Below are positions 36,351 through 44,750 of a DNA stretch of 64,000 nucleotides, in pieces. The notes below the pieces were generated by a model. The model worked only from the letters and a program-made list of their open reading frames with translations. It was not told where the DNA came from and did no database searches. Position numbers and translations under genes: made by a program. This stretch comes from FEN-1219 sp036563665 (lineage in GTDB: Bacteria; Pseudomonadota; Gammaproteobacteria; Steroidobacterales; Rariloculaceae). Every line of letters begins with the position of its first letter. Positions within the stretch are counted from its first letter, which is position 1. The stretch lies in the NCBI GenBank assembly GCA_036563665.1, contig DATCLY010000075.1, positions 76,873 to 140,872 of the forward strand, in the 5' to 3' direction.

Positions 36351-37142
36351 ATGAGCGGTTCGCGACGTGATTTCCTTCGGCTCGCCGCGGCCCTCGGAAT
36401 CGCGACGGGCGCTGCGGCCACCGCGCTCGGGCAGCGGGAGCCTACGGCCGGGCTGATCTTCCCACCGCTCGACTATCCGATTCCGCCGGATGCGAAGCGG
36501 CTCTTCCCGAGCGGCATCCGGTTCATCGGCAACGGCGTCGGTCTGCCCGGCGGCATGACGATCGAGGGCTACGAGGAGGCGATCCCGCGCGTGGTGCCGC
36601 GCGCGCAGGATCTCGCGCGCGAGGGCGCGGACCTGATCTCGGTGTTCGGATCGTCGCTCACGTTCTACCGGGGCGCCGCGTTCAACCAGGAGCTCACGGA
36701 GCGGGTCACGAAGGCGACCGGGTTGCCGGCCACCACGCAGAGCAACGGCCTCCTCGACGGCCTGAAGCACGTCAACGCGCGCCGCGTGGCGCTCGCGACT
36801 GCGTACACCGACGAGGTTACCGAGCGGCTGAAGATTTTCCTCGAAGAGCACGGCTTCATCGTGACCGCTGCGCAGGGGTTGGGCTTCGTGCGGATACCGG
36901 AGGGCGCCGCTACCGAGCCGATCCTGCACGAGCTCGGCACGACGGCCTACGCGCGCTCGAACAAGGCGGATGCGCTCGTGATGTCGTGCGGCGCACTGCA
37001 CACGCTCGACGTGATCGTGCCGCTCGAGGCCGCGATCGGCGCGCCGGTGGTGTCCTCGACGCCGCACGGCCTGTGGCACTGCGCGCGGATGCTCGGCGTC
37101 GACGCGCGGATCGAGGGCTTCGGCATGGTGATGGCCGCGTAG
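36351..37142 (+). CDS. Arylmalonate decarboxylase-like protein with a Tat leader
   Basis: 263 residues of the Asp/Glu racemase, maleate isomerase and arylmalonate decarboxylase superfamily. FGSSLTFYRGAAFN (about residues 99-112) parallels the GTS oxyanion-loop region of arylmalonate decarboxylase, and the catalytic Cys is in MSCGALHTLDVI (Cys213). The second Cys of true racemases is absent at the first site (Ser101), which favours the decarboxylase-like branch. Unusually, it has a twin-arginine leader (SRRDFLRLAAALGIATGAAATALG), suggesting export of a folded enzyme. ATG 36351 with GAAAGGGGG upstream; a TATACT (36311-36316) could be its -10. The frame is continuous with the truncated permease upstream, but homology and ribosome site favour a separate start. 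Confidence 0.82.
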   Translation: MSGSRRDFLRLAAALGIATGAAATALGQREPTAGLIFPPLDYPIPPDAKRLFPSGIRFIGNGVGLPGGMTIEGYEEAIPRVVPRAQDLAREGADLISVFGSSLTFYRGAAFNQELTERVTKATGLPATTQSNGLLDGLKHVNARRVALATAYTDEVTERLKIFLEEHGFIVTAAQGLGFVRIPEGAATEPILHELGTTAYARSNKADALVMSCGALHTLDVIVPLEAAIGAPVVSSTPHGLWHCARMLGVDARIEGFGMVMAA

Positions 37143-37159
37143 CGCGGATCCGGCTTCGG

Positions 37160-38161
37160 TCAGGCGCCGTGCGAACGGCTCAGCCGCTCGCGCCCGTGCG
37201 GTTCATCGAAGTCGACCGACGGCCCTTTCGGCACGATGCCGAGCGGATTGCGCAGCTCGCTCAGCGTGAAGTAGCCCACCTTGTACAGGTCGAGAAACAC
37301 GGTATCGCGGATGCCGTCGGTCTGATATAGATCGCGCGCGTACGGCCACAGATGCTCGTAGTCGATGAGCCTGCGCAAGTTGCACTTGAACGCGTAGTGG
37401 TAGGCGACGTCGAAGCGGGCGAGCGTCGGGAACAGGCGCCAGTCCGCTTCGGTCTGCACGTCGCCGCAAAGGTAGCGGCGGTCGGCCAAACGCGCATCGA
37501 GCCAGTCGAGCGTCTCGAAAACCTGATCGAACGCCTCTTCGTATGCTTCCTGCGTCTGCGCGAAGCCTGCCCGGTAAACGCCGTTGTTGAGGGTCTCGTA
37601 GATGCGCTCGTTCAGCGCGTCGATCTCGGGGCGAAGGGCTTGGGGGTAGAAGTCGACCGGGCGCGCGCCGACGCCGTCGAACGCCGAGTTCAGCATGCGA
37701 ATGATGTCCGCCGACTCGTTCGACACCATGCGCCCGCTCTGCTTGTCGTAGAGCACGGGCACCGTGACGCGACCGGTATACCCGGGGTGGCTCTTGGCGT
37801 AGACCTGCCACAGCGCGTCGCTGCCGAGGCACGTGTCCGCGCACCGGTCCGAGCGATTGTCGAATACCCAGCCCTGATCGGTCCGGCGCGGCAGCGCGAA
37901 CGAGACCGAGATGTGGTCCTCCAGGCCTTTGAGCTTCCGGAAGATGAGCGTGCGATGCGCCCAGGGGCAGCTGAACGCGACGTACAGGTGGTAGCGGCCG
38001 GGCTCGGCCTTGAAGCCGCCTTCGCCCGTCGGCCCCGGTGCCCCGTCCGGGGTCACCCAGTTGCGAACGACGGAGGGGCTCCGCTCGAAGCGCCCGTCCT
38101 TGAACCGCAGGTCGGTCGCCTGCTCGTCCGTGACCCAGCGGCCGTCGATCATCGCTCCCAT
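37160..38161 (-). CDS. yqjG: Glutathionyl-hydroquinone reductase (xi-class GST)
   Basis: 333-residue cytosolic enzyme that reductively removes glutathione from glutathionyl-hydroquinones. Signature SCPWAHR with nucleophilic Cys65, preceded by GRYHLYVAF; PVLYDKQSGRMVSNESADIIRM is the GSH-binding strand; the C-terminal helical domain has VYRAGFAQTQEAYE, RYLCGDVQTEADWRLFPTLARFD and KCNLRRLIDYEHLWPY. The Met at 38161 (MGAMIDGRWV) is the expected family N-terminus. Upstream, the frame runs without a stop into the N-terminal half of a permease, so an in-frame 640-residue chimera could be made if translation started at 39082. Confidence 0.92.
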   Translation of the reverse strand: MGAMIDGRWVTDEQATDLRFKDGRFERSPSVVRNWVTPDGAPGPTGEGGFKAEPGRYHLYVAFSCPWAHRTLIFRKLKGLEDHISVSFALPRRTDQGWVFDNRSDRCADTCLGSDALWQVYAKSHPGYTGRVTVPVLYDKQSGRMVSNESADIIRMLNSAFDGVGARPVDFYPQALRPEIDALNERIYETLNNGVYRAGFAQTQEAYEEAFDQVFETLDWLDARLADRRYLCGDVQTEADWRLFPTLARFDVAYHYAFKCNLRRLIDYEHLWPYARDLYQTDGIRDTVFLDLYKVGYFTLSELRNPLGIVPKGPSVDFDEPHGRERLSRSHGA

Positions 38162-38233
38162 TGGAGCCATTCTGACCAGATCGACCGATGCGTCAAACGC
38201 GTGGATTGCGATCGAGGATCGATCAAGGGGCGG

Positions 38234-39082
38234 CACGTGATCCTCGAGCGGTACGAGCACGACACCGAGAGTCGCGTTCGTCGCCGGATTTTCGGCGGCC
38301 AGCTCCGCCGCGATGCGGTCCATGTCGCTCTGCGCCGCTTCGAGCGTCGCGCCCGGCCCGAGCCGCGCCACGGCCTCCATGTAGCCGCCGGTACGCTCCT
38401 CGAGCTCGTAGTCCCGAAAGGGCTTTGGGGCCCAAACGTCCGCGGCAGGCCAGGGGTAAACCAAGGACCGCGGAAGCACCCCTACGATCGTGCGCTGCGC
38501 CCCGTCGAGCTCGATCGTCTTGCCGACGATCGACGGATCGCTGCCGAACCAATCGCGCCACAGTCGGTACGAGATCACCGCGACGGGCGCTGTCGACGGC
38601 GCCTGGCCGCGCTCGACAGGACCGAAGTCGTACTCCTCCGGCACGAAGCCGCGTCCCAAGGCCGGCCGCACGCCGAGCGCCTCGAAGTATCCCTCGGTCA
38701 CCAACCACGCCTCGACCCGCTCCGGACGTCCCTCCCTCATGATCTCGAACCCGGAAGGTTCCGCCAGAGCGATCGCCGAGAAGGAACGGTTCCGCTCGCG
38801 CCACGCCAGGAAGTTCGCCGTGGCCGCTTCCTTGCGGTTCTCGGCCGTCAGACGATCCGTCTCGAACACTTGCACCACGCGGTCCGGATCGGCGTACAGC
38901 AGCGGCCGCAGCAATACGTGGTCCGCCGCGCTGAAGATTGCCGTGTTTGCCCCGATGCCTATGGCGAGCGTAAGCACGACGACCAGCGCGAAGCCCGGGC
39001 GGCGCCGCATCTGCCGCAACGCGAGCCGCACGTCTCCCGCGACTTCCGACCACCACTCTCTTCGCTCCCAGGCGATCGACAC
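38234..39082 (-). pseudogene. MacB/FtsX-type ABC permease, 3'-truncated and fused in frame to yqjG
   Basis: About 283 residues of an ADOP permease: VRLALRQMRRRPGFALVVV, the first TM with GIGANTAIFSAADHVLLRPL, and a largely complete MacB_PCD periplasmic domain (NFLAWRERNRSFSAIAL, YFEALGVRPALGRGFVPEE, SYRLWRDWFGSDPSIVGKTI, VARLGPGATLEAAQSDMDRI, GVVLVPLEDHV). Here it breaks off, before the three FtsX helices, and after about 20 unrelated residues continues in frame into the hydroquinone reductase. A deletion between the two genes explains this. Not functional as a permease. Confidence 0.85.
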
Positions 39083-39182
39083 GCGATTCGGCTCATTCGG
39101 GTATCGATGCCCCGAACGCAGACAGCCAAGAACCGTGCCAGCTCTTCTACACTACGGCGAATCGCCGGATGCGTGGGAACGG

Positions 39183-39241
39183 CGGCTGAGCATGACGGTC
39201 AGCCGTCCCGATAGCGAACACGTCAATCTCACTATCGGGAC
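39183..39241 (-). terminator. Tandem hairpins at the end of the PQQ dehydrogenase gene
   Basis: GTCCCGATAG (39205-39214) pairs perfectly with CTATCGGGAC (39232-39241), the latter overlapping the dehydrogenase stop codon; next to it CGGCTGA (39183-39189) pairs with TCAGCCG (39199-39205). No T-run follows, so a Rho-dependent or structure-protected mRNA end is more likely than a classic intrinsic terminator. Confidence 0.45.
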
Positions 39242-41184
39242 AATGATTCGCGGGGCAACGCGAACGCGACGAGCGTGTCGCCGGCCACCACGGCCACGTA
39301 CTGCCGCCCGTCGTTCCCCAGGTAAGTCATCGGATTGGCGTTGACGACCGCGTCGAGCTTCACGGACCAGAGCTCCTCGCCCGTCGCCGCGTCGAACGCG
39401 CGGAAGCGTTGATCGTTGGTGGCACCGATGAAGACGAGCCCGCCGGCCGTCGCCGTGGGCCCCGCGCTGCCGCTGCCGCCCGTGAGCCGTTTCTCGGGCG
39501 GCAGCGCCTCGGTGATGCCGAGCGTCGTCTGCCAGAGGACCTCGCCCGTGCTCGCGTCGAGCGCGAGCAGCCGCGACCACGGAGGCCGCGTGCACGGCAG
39601 CGTGGCGATGCGCTCGCCCGCCTCGTTCTCGAGCGGCGCGCTGAACGTGAAGTACGGGCCAGCGCCGTCCACGCTGCCGCGGTCGTAAGGAATGGTCGAG
39701 CCCTGCGTGCCGCGGCCGTAGTTCTCGCCCGGGCGCTTCGCCTCGATCCAGCCGACGAGCGACGTGTCGTGCGCGTGGGCGAACACGATGCCGCGCGTCG
39801 GGTCGGCGGCGAGGCCGCCCCAGTTCACGCCGCCGCCGGCGCCCGGTAGCTGGATCGTGCTGCGCGGCGGCGCACCTTCCTCGTGGAACACGAAGGGCGT
39901 GTAGGGCCCCTCATTGACGAAGCCCCCGCTCCGCTCCCACAGCGCCTCGCAGGCGGCGGCGTGCTGCGGCGTGGTGTCCTCGGGCCGCACCATGTCGCGC
40001 TCCTTCACGAACTCCACACGCGCGACGGGCTCCGCGGGTTTGACGGGAAAAGGCTGCGTCGGCGAGTACCATTCGCCCGGCACGTCGCCGACCGGCACCG
40101 GGCGTTCCTCCACGCCGAAGACCGGGTCACCCGTGACCCTATCCAAGATGAACACCCAGGCCGTCTTGCCGATCGAGACCAGCGCGGGTTGCCTGCGCCG
40201 GCCACGCGCGATGTCGAGCAGCACGGGCGGATTCGGCAGGTCGTAGTCCCAGAGATCGTGGTGGACCGTCTGGAAGTGCCAGCGGTAGCGCCCCGTGGCC
40301 GCGTCCACCGCCACGATCGAGTTCGCGAACAGGTTGTCGCCCGGCCGGTCGCCGCCCCAGTAGTTGCCGGCGGGACTCCCCAGCGGCATGTAGAGAATTC
40401 CGCGCTCGGCGTCGAGCGTCATGTACCACGCCCAGACGTTCACGCCCGAGCGGTTGCGCCAGCCGTGATCGAGCCAGGTCTCGTGCCCTTTTTCACCGGG
40501 CAACGGCACCGTGTGGAAGGTCCACACGTGCTCGCCGGTGCGCACGTCGAACGCGCGCGTGTCGCCCGGCTCGGCGAGCGCCACCTCGCCCGTCGTGGCG
40601 CCGAGGATGGCGAGGTTCTCATAGACGAGCGGCACGCCGTTCCACGGCACCGCAATCTGCACCACGCCGTCGCGGCCGAAGTCCCTCGCGAGCGCGCCGG
40701 TCTTCGCATCGAGCGCCACGAGCGTGGGCCCCGCGGTCACGAGGATGCGCGGGCCGTGCTCCGCGTCGCCGGGCCAGTAGGCGACGCCGCGCGCCGTGGT
40801 GCCGTGCGGCGGCGGCAGCGCCGCGCGCCAGATCTCGCGGCCGCTCGCGGCATCGAGCGCGAGCACCTCGTGCCCGCGCACCGGCAGATACATCACGCCG
40901 TCCACGACGATCGGCGTGGCCTGCGGGTTGCCCGAGGGGCCCGGCGCGTCGTCCTCGTCGTCCGGCGAGCGGGCGACGGGCACGGACCAGGCCTGCACGA
41001 GCGTCGCCACGTTGGTCGTATCGATCTGCGCGAGCGGCGAGAAGCGCGTCCCGGCGTGGTCGCGGCTGTACATCGGCCAGTCGCCGGCCGGCGGCGCCTG
41101 CGCGCTCGCGGCGGCCGCGGCGAGCGCAAGGGCGAGCGAAACGATGCGGGGCGCGTGCGGTCGCGCGAGCGGCGTCTTGAGCAT
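39232..41184 (-). CDS. PQQ-dependent dehydrogenase (glucose/quinate-type catalytic domain)
   Basis: 650-residue periplasmic quinoprotein with a signal peptide (IVSLALALAAAAASAQ). Eight-bladed propeller with DWPMYSRDHAGTRFSPLAQID at the N-terminus, ATPIVVDGVMYLPV, DAASGREIWR, WAWYMTLDAERGILYMPLGSPAGNYWGGDRPGDNLFANSIVAVDAATGRYRWHFQTVHHDLWDYD in pieces, and the last blades with GGLVFIGATNDQRFRAFDAATGEELW. It resembles membrane GDH/quinate dehydrogenase catalytic domains but lacks their N-terminal five-TM anchor, so it is soluble. Substrate likely a sugar or cyclic polyol. No PQQ biosynthesis genes are nearby. PepA lies upstream in the same direction. Confidence 0.9.
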   Translation of the reverse strand: MLKTPLARPHAPRIVSLALALAAAAASAQAPPAGDWPMYSRDHAGTRFSPLAQIDTTNVATLVQAWSVPVARSPDDEDDAPGPSGNPQATPIVVDGVMYLPVRGHEVLALDAASGREIWRAALPPPHGTTARGVAYWPGDAEHGPRILVTAGPTLVALDAKTGALARDFGRDGVVQIAVPWNGVPLVYENLAILGATTGEVALAEPGDTRAFDVRTGEHVWTFHTVPLPGEKGHETWLDHGWRNRSGVNVWAWYMTLDAERGILYMPLGSPAGNYWGGDRPGDNLFANSIVAVDAATGRYRWHFQTVHHDLWDYDLPNPPVLLDIARGRRRQPALVSIGKTAWVFILDRVTGDPVFGVEERPVPVGDVPGEWYSPTQPFPVKPAEPVARVEFVKERDMVRPEDTTPQHAAACEALWERSGGFVNEGPYTPFVFHEEGAPPRSTIQLPGAGGGVNWGGLAADPTRGIVFAHAHDTSLVGWIEAKRPGENYGRGTQGSTIPYDRGSVDGAGPYFTFSAPLENEAGERIATLPCTRPPWSRLLALDASTGEVLWQTTLGITEALPPEKRLTGGSGSAGPTATAGGLVFIGATNDQRFRAFDAATGEELWSVKLDAVVNANPMTYLGNDGRQYVAVVAGDTLVAFALPRESLSR

Positions 41185-41334
41185 CGCGAGCTGGTCGAAC
41201 CTTGCCGATAGCCGGTGCGGGGAAAACGGACGCCCCGCATCTTACCAGCCGCCCGCGCGGGTGTTTGTCGGTGTATCGCGTAACCGCCGGCCGGGCCCTT
41301 CGCGGTGCCCGCGAGGCGGTGAGCCGTCCGGCGG

Positions 41335-42921
41335 TCAGGCGGCGGCGCGGGCCGAGCCCGAGCGCCGCAGCAGGAACTCCGCGAGCAGCGGCACGGGGCG
41401 CCCCGTGGCGCCCTTCTCTGCGCCCGAGCGCGCGTTCGTGCCCGCGATGTCGAAATGCGCCCAGCGATAGCCCTTCGTGAAACGACCGAGGAAGCAGGCC
41501 GCCGTCACGCTGCCGGCCGGGCGCCCGCCGATGTTGCTCATGTCCGCGAAGTTGCTGTCGAGCTGCTCGAGGTACTCGTCCCACAGCGGCATCCGCCAGG
41601 CGAAGTCGCCGCTGTCGTCGGCGCACGCCAGGAGCTCTTCGGCGAGATCGTCGTCGTTGGCGTAAAGGCCGCTCGCGACGTTGCCGAGCGCGATCACGCA
41701 CGCCCCCGTGAGCGTCGCCACGTCCACCACGCAAGCCGGATCGAATCGCTCCGCATAGGTCAGCGCGTCGCACAGGCCGAGCCGGCCCTCGGCGTCGGTG
41801 TTGAGCACCTCGATGGTGAGCCCGGCCATGGAGGTAACCACGTCGCCCGGGCGCGTCGCGTTGCCGCCCGGCATGTTCTCCACGGCGTTGACGATGCCGA
41901 CGACGTTGATCGGCAGGCGCAGACGCGCCGCCGTCTGCATCGCCCCGAACACGGCGGCCGCGCCGCACATGTCGTACTTCATCATGTCGAGATCGTCGCC
42001 GGGCTTGAGCGAGATGCCGCCGGTGTCGAAGGTGACGCCCTTGCCCACCAGCACGATCGGTTTCGCGTCGCGCTCGCCGCCGCGGTAGTCCATGACGATG
42101 AACTTGCACGGGTGGTCCGACGCCCGCCCCACGGACAGGGCGGCCTGCATGCCGAGCTTCGCCATCTCGTCGCGCTCGAGCACGTCCACGTTGATCCCGA
42201 GCTCCTCCCCCAGCGCCCGCGCGGTGTCGGCGAGATACTCGGGATTGCACACGTTGCCCGGCAGGTTGCCGAGATCCCTCGCGAGCGCCATGCCTCCGGC
42301 GATGACTTGGCCGCGCCGTGCGGCCGCTTCGAGCTCTGCGCTCGGGTCTTCCGGCACGAGCAGCACGATGCTGCGCGGGCCGAGCTCTGCGGGCTCGCCG
42401 TTCGTCTGCTTGGGCGCGTCGAATCGATAGGCGCCGTCGGCGAGGATGCGGGCGGCTTGCTGCACCCGCCAGGCGAGCGTGCGCCCCGGCACCTCCACGT
42501 CCGCGAGCGCCACCGCGGCGTCTCGCGCACGGCCGGTGCCGAGCGCCTTGGCGGCGCCCTCGAGCGCGGCTCGGAAGCGCTTGTCGTCGAGCTCGGCTGG
42601 CTCGCCCAAGCTCACGAGCAGCACCCGCTCCGCGGCCGTGCCGGGCAGGTCGTACAGCATCAGCGTCGAGCCCGCTTTCCGTCCCAGGTCCTCGCGCCGG
42701 AGCACCGCCGCGATCTTGCCCTTCGACGCCTCGTCGATGGCGCGCGCAGCCGGCGACAGGCTTCCGTCGGCGAACGCGCCCACGACGAGCACCTCGGCCC
42801 GCTGCGTCGTCGGCGACGAGCGCGTGACGCTGATCTGGAGCGGCTCGCGCGACGCGCTGCGAGTTTCGCGCTTCTGACGTGACGCGACGCGGGAGCTCGG
42901 TGCACGCTTGGAGACGGACAT
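41335..42921 (-). CDS. pepA: Leucyl aminopeptidase (M17)
   Basis: 528-residue cytosolic aminopeptidase with two metals per subunit. C-terminal catalytic domain has VGKGVTFDTGGISLKPGDDLDMMKYDMCGAAAV (in pieces, including the Lys and Asp ligands), NVVGIVNAVENMPGGNATRPGDV, the diagnostic NTDAEGRL, and the C-terminal GYRWAHFDIAGT. The N-terminal macro-like domain is present after a basic leader of about 30 residues (RASRQ, REPLQIS), longer than usual. Located 61 bp downstream of an AbgT transporter gene in the same direction, so an imported peptide-like compound may be its substrate. Confidence 0.95.
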   Translation of the reverse strand: MSVSKRAPSSRVASRQKRETRSASREPLQISVTRSSPTTQRAEVLVVGAFADGSLSPAARAIDEASKGKIAAVLRREDLGRKAGSTLMLYDLPGTAAERVLLVSLGEPAELDDKRFRAALEGAAKALGTGRARDAAVALADVEVPGRTLAWRVQQAARILADGAYRFDAPKQTNGEPAELGPRSIVLLVPEDPSAELEAAARRGQVIAGGMALARDLGNLPGNVCNPEYLADTARALGEELGINVDVLERDEMAKLGMQAALSVGRASDHPCKFIVMDYRGGERDAKPIVLVGKGVTFDTGGISLKPGDDLDMMKYDMCGAAAVFGAMQTAARLRLPINVVGIVNAVENMPGGNATRPGDVVTSMAGLTIEVLNTDAEGRLGLCDALTYAERFDPACVVDVATLTGACVIALGNVASGLYANDDDLAEELLACADDSGDFAWRMPLWDEYLEQLDSNFADMSNIGGRPAGSVTAACFLGRFTKGYRWAHFDIAGTNARSGAEKGATGRPVPLLAEFLLRRSGSARAAA

Positions 42922-42982
42922 GGCGAAACCTCCTCGTTGTTCCGAAAGCTTGGCGCCGGCGAACGCGCGGCGGCTCGACGTG

Positions 42983-44566
42983 CTACAGCCCCCAAGGCAG
43001 ACCGAAGACGTGCCACAGGGCCAGGAGCAACGTCCACACGACGAACAGCACGAGCACGTAGGGCAGCATCAGCGCGATCACGGTGCCGACGCCGGCCTTC
43101 GGGTCGTACTTCATCGCGAACGACACGATCAGCGCGAAGTAGGCGTTCAGCGGCGAGATGGCGTTGACGGGGCTGTCGCCGACACGATAGGCGGCCAGCA
43201 CCGCCGCGGGGTCCACGTCCAACCGCATGAGCAGCGGCACGAACACCGGCGCGAAGATCGCCCACTTCGGTATGGCGCCCGTCATGATGAGATCGAGGAT
43301 CGCGACCACGAACACGAAGCCGACGAGCAGCGTCAGCGCGTTCAGGCCCGCTCCCTCGAGCACGTCTCCGAGCCCCACGGCGGCGAGCGTCGCCATGTTG
43401 CTGTAGGTGAAGAACGCCAGGAACTGGCTGATCACGAACAGCAGGAAGATCAGGCCCGCGAGCCCCCGCACCGCCTTCTCCATCGCGTTCACGACGTCGA
43501 CGGTGGCGCGGATCGTTCCGGCTCCGATCCCGTACGCCCAGCCGGCGGCCAGGAACAGGATCGTGATGAACACGATCAGCCCTTCCATGAAGGGCGAGTC
43601 GCCGATCAGGGCGCCGGTCTCCGGGTTGCGCAGCGGCGCCCAGGACGGCAGCGTGAGCAACGCGAAGATCGCGAGCGTGCCGAGCAGCGCGTAGACCGTG
43701 AAACGCAGCCCCCGGGACTCTTCCGGCGACATCTCCGCGGCGGTCGGCGGCGGTTTCTCGCCGGCGTACTCGCCGAGCCGCGGCTCGACGACCTTCTCCG
43801 TGATGACCGACACGACCACCGTGAGGAGCAGCACCGACGCCACCGAGAACCAGAAGTTGGCCGTGAGGTCGAGCGACAGCGACGGATCGAGGATGTGGAT
43901 GGCGTCGTTCGTGATGCCGGTGAGGATGCCGTCCAGCGGCTTGACGAGAATGTTCACGCTGAACACGGCGGCGACGCCGGCGAACGACGCCGCGAGCCCG
44001 GCGAGCGGATGTCGCCCGAGGTTCAGGAAGGCGGCCGCGGCCAGCGGGATCAGCACGAGATAGCCGGCGTCGGCGGCGATGCTCGAGATGATGCCGATGA
44101 ACACCAGGATGTAGGTGATGGCGGCGCGCGGCGCGACCATCACGAGCTTGTGGATCAGCGCCCGTATCAGGCCCGCTTCCTCCGCGACGCCCACGCCGAG
44201 CATGGCGACGATGATCACGCCGACGGCGGTGAAGCTCATGAAGTTCTGCACGACGCCCGTGAACATGAACCGGAAGCCGTCGGCCGTGAGCAGGCTTTGC
44301 GCCGCGACCGTGACGTCCACGAGCGCCTCGGTGTCCGGATCGATCGTCTGATAGGTGACGCTCGCGCCGAGCAGATAGAACAGGTGCGAGAGCACGATCA
44401 CCAGGCCGATGAGCATGACGAAGATGACCACCGGGTGGGGGACCCTGTTGCCGACCCGCTCCACCACGTCGAGCATGCGCTCGACCCGGGACTTGCGCGG
44501 CGCCGGCGGCGCCTCCGGCGCGTGACCGACGTCGGGCAAGTCGACCGGCAATGATGGTTTCGCCAT
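42983..44566 (-). CDS. AbgT-family transporter
   Basis: 527-residue inner-membrane transporter with 11 or more hydrophobic segments. AbgT signatures: ERVGNRVPHPVVIFVMLIG near the N-terminus, GFRFMFTGVVQNFMSFTAVG, VSVITEKVVEPRLG, GDSPVNAISPLNAYFALIV near the C-terminus. Family members import p-aminobenzoyl-glutamate or export sulfonamide-type antimetabolites. PepA downstream in the same direction suggests uptake and hydrolysis of an aminoacyl compound, which is inference. Confidence 0.93.
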   Translation of the reverse strand: MAKPSLPVDLPDVGHAPEAPPAPRKSRVERMLDVVERVGNRVPHPVVIFVMLIGLVIVLSHLFYLLGASVTYQTIDPDTEALVDVTVAAQSLLTADGFRFMFTGVVQNFMSFTAVGVIIVAMLGVGVAEEAGLIRALIHKLVMVAPRAAITYILVFIGIISSIAADAGYLVLIPLAAAAFLNLGRHPLAGLAASFAGVAAVFSVNILVKPLDGILTGITNDAIHILDPSLSLDLTANFWFSVASVLLLTVVVSVITEKVVEPRLGEYAGEKPPPTAAEMSPEESRGLRFTVYALLGTLAIFALLTLPSWAPLRNPETGALIGDSPFMEGLIVFITILFLAAGWAYGIGAGTIRATVDVVNAMEKAVRGLAGLIFLLFVISQFLAFFTYSNMATLAAVGLGDVLEGAGLNALTLLVGFVFVVAILDLIMTGAIPKWAIFAPVFVPLLMRLDVDPAAVLAAYRVGDSPVNAISPLNAYFALIVSFAMKYDPKAGVGTVIALMLPYVLVLFVVWTLLLALWHVFGLPWGL

Positions 44567-44750
44567 GGGCTCCCTCCCGCGCAGCGCGCTCCTCGGTGGC
44601 GGCCCGGCGAGCGAGGCACAGCGCGTGGCGTAGCAGCCGCCCCGGGGCTCTTCCGTGATCGTGCGATCCAGCTAACCGCGAATCCGGCGGGCGCCGCAAT
44701 AAACCCTTTGTCCAATGGAGCGCGGGCGGCCATCGCGAGAAAAACGGTCC

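Noticed and set aside
35577..37142. A single fused permease-decarboxylase protein
   Set aside because: The frame is continuous, but the permease part is already frameshifted upstream and a good ribosome site plus Tat leader mark a separate start at 36351.
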